Below are positions 32,404-33,445 of a DNA stretch of 33,445 bases, one piece after another. Source of the stretch: Bacillota bacterium (GTDB lineage: Bacteria; Bacillota; Clostridia; Peptostreptococcales; Anaerovoracaceae); assembly GCA_029008005.1 (NCBI GenBank), contig JAQXIX010000033.1, positions 1 through 33,445 on the forward strand, written 5' to 3'. Below the pieces are notes generated by a model. The model worked only from the letters and a program-made list of their open reading frames with translations. It made no database searches and was not told the origin of the DNA. Position 1 is the stretch's first letter, and each line of letters starts with the position of its first letter. The translations under genes were made by a program, and so were the position numbers.

Positions 32404-33445
32404 TTACCAGACCTTATATGGTTCATCTCCGTGGATCCTTTCCATCAGCTCTCTGGCTGTCTTTGACGGATCCGACTCAAGCTTCCAGCCGTCTTTTTCT
32501 ATTACCATTGTGTTTCTGTAGGATGTATCATATGCCGACCATTCAGAGCCTTCAATTGACGGATTTCCTGACTTTGCGAAGTTTATCCAGGCTTCCTGTG
32601 CCTTTGCGGCAGTTTCCTCATCAACTTCACCTGCGTAGATTCCGTCATCCAGGTTGTTGAAAACATAGGCCAGTTCGATGGCGTGTACCGCGCTCTTGTA
32701 CATGCTGTCCTTGGTGGAAGGGACCTTCCAGAGATACATGTATGCATTACCGCCGGCATCCACAAACTTGTCTATGAAGCAGAAGTGCTCATAGCGCCAT
32801 GTTTCCGTAATAAATGCTGACTTGGCAAGAGCCTCCTTCTCGGCTTTGTCATCGGCATATTCTTCAGGCACATTGCCGGCAGCATATTCCATAAACTCAT
32901 CGATGGCGGCCTTTGCACTGTCATCTGAGGATTCCTTTACTTCATCTATCATGGCATCCATGCCTGCAACCCAGCTGTCGAACTTTTCTTCATCTGTTTC
33001 ACCCTCGGAATCCTCTCTGAAGTAATTCCATTCGTCCTGGTTGGTTCCGATCATCAGCTGAATGCCGCTTTCTGCAGAGGCCTTGATTGCCGCATCCATA
33101 TCTTCAGGAATCACATCTCCGTCAACAACGACTCCGCAGCATTCGTCGGCTATCCACTGCTCACCATCAAGCTTCATCCATTCATCTCCTGAAATCTTCA
33201 GAAGATCATCCATGTTCTCTGACCCAGAGGCTTCCATAATGTAATCCGCGAATTCCTGTGCTGCCTCTCTGTCCTTTGCAGGAATTACGCCGCTTTCTGC
33301 TATGGCTCTTTTGAAGAGGCCCTTTGCCTTTGGAGAAATTGTCAATGCTGTGGTGGACCATCCGCCTGCCGATTCTCCGAAAATTGTAACGTTGTCAGGA
33401 TCACCGCCAAATGCAGCTATGTTCTTCTGAATCCACCGGAGAGCT
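32404..33445 (-). CDS. Type B carboxylesterase (partial, start beyond window)
   Basis: The visible 347 residues are the C-terminal two-thirds of a carboxylesterase/lipase family type B protein (pNB-esterase-like), reading open to the right edge. Active-site parts seen: [30 protein letters not shown], in which Ser of GESAG is the nucleophile (near 33370), then acid residue region [10 protein letters not shown], and catalytic His in [13 protein letters not shown]. The end [14 protein letters not shown]...WSAYD is typical of the family. No signal peptide can be judged because the start is missing. It hydrolyses carboxyl esters; the substrate cannot be inferred. It precedes the methyltransferase-GH3 operon on the same strand by 171 bases, with a weak hairpin between. 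Confidence 0.9.
   Translation of the reverse strand, partial: ALRWIQKNIAAFGGDPDNVTIFGESAGGWSTTALTISPKAKGLFKRAIAESGVIPAKDREAAQEFADYIMEASGSENMDDLLKISGDEWMKLDGEQWIADECCGVVVDGDVIPEDMDAAIKASAESGIQLMIGTNQDEWNYFREDSEGETDEEKFDSWVAGMDAMIDEVKESSDDSAKAAIDEFMEYAAGNVPEEYADDKAEKEALAKSAFITETWRYEHFCFIDKFVDAGGNAYMYLWKVPSTKDSMYKSAVHAIELAYVFNNLDDGIYAGEVDEETAAKAQEAWINFAKSGNPSIEGSEWSAYDTSYRNTMVIEKDGWKLESDPSKTARELMERIHGDEPYKVW

Overview
The window looks like chromosomal DNA of an anaerobic Gram-positive bacterium of class Clostridia. The reasons are the spoVG/murC/prs/pth/mfd neighbourhood, strong AGGAGG-type ribosome binding sites, sigma-A-like promoters, a Gram-positive-type short signal peptidase I, and several large cyclic-di-GMP and sensory proteins of a kind common in Clostridia. 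An Anaerovoracaceae/Family XIII-type organism would fit, but that placement is inference. I see no phage, IS element, CRISPR array, tRNA or rRNA.

Layout. Bases 1-429 hold no gene: a terminator from a gene to the left, then a cluster of TGCCATATA-type direct and inverted repeats. Bases 430-2820 are a divergent pair: an APC-family (polyamine/amino-acid type) permease on the minus strand and a LuxR-type regulator on the plus strand. Bases 2845-5161 are a minus-strand operon of an RluA-family pseudouridine synthase, signal peptidase I, SmpB and a small coiled-coil protein. It fires from a promoter so close to its first ATG that the mRNA should be nearly leaderless. A divergent, very short-leader promoter drives dapB (5233-5994). 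Bases 6061-13649 are a minus-strand housekeeping run: murC, prs, pth, mfd, a small membrane protein and class II aldolase. Divergent from murC is spoVG, and the shared intergenic region carries two perfect 10-bp inverted repeats, each overlapping a promoter -10 box. A candidate small RNA with its own promoter and terminator follows at about 14229-14323.

The second half is signalling and transport. A 1378-residue protein has both an intact GGDEF (with I-site) and an intact HD-GYP domain, and is followed by an overlapping DUF169 gene. Divergent from it is an unrecognised Cys-rich membrane protein. Next come a hybrid histidine kinase with a G8 homopolymer near its start, and an operon of exonuclease III, a 14-TM MFS exporter carrying an unusual ~385-residue coiled-coil insertion, a TauE/SafE permease and an unknown protein. 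Last is a tightly coupled operon of an ICMT-like membrane methyltransferase, a GH3-family acyl-adenylating enzyme and a membrane GAF-GGDEF(degenerate)-HD-GYP protein, with a carboxylesterase upstream on the same strand running off the window.

The best candidate for an undescribed system is the methyltransferase-GH3-HD-GYP operon. Its gene spacing (2-nt gap, then 4-bp ATGA overlap) implies a single function that combines modification of a carboxylate with c-di-GMP hydrolysis. The nearby esterase makes a carboxylate ester/amide homeostasis scheme conceivable, but no substrate can be read from sequence.
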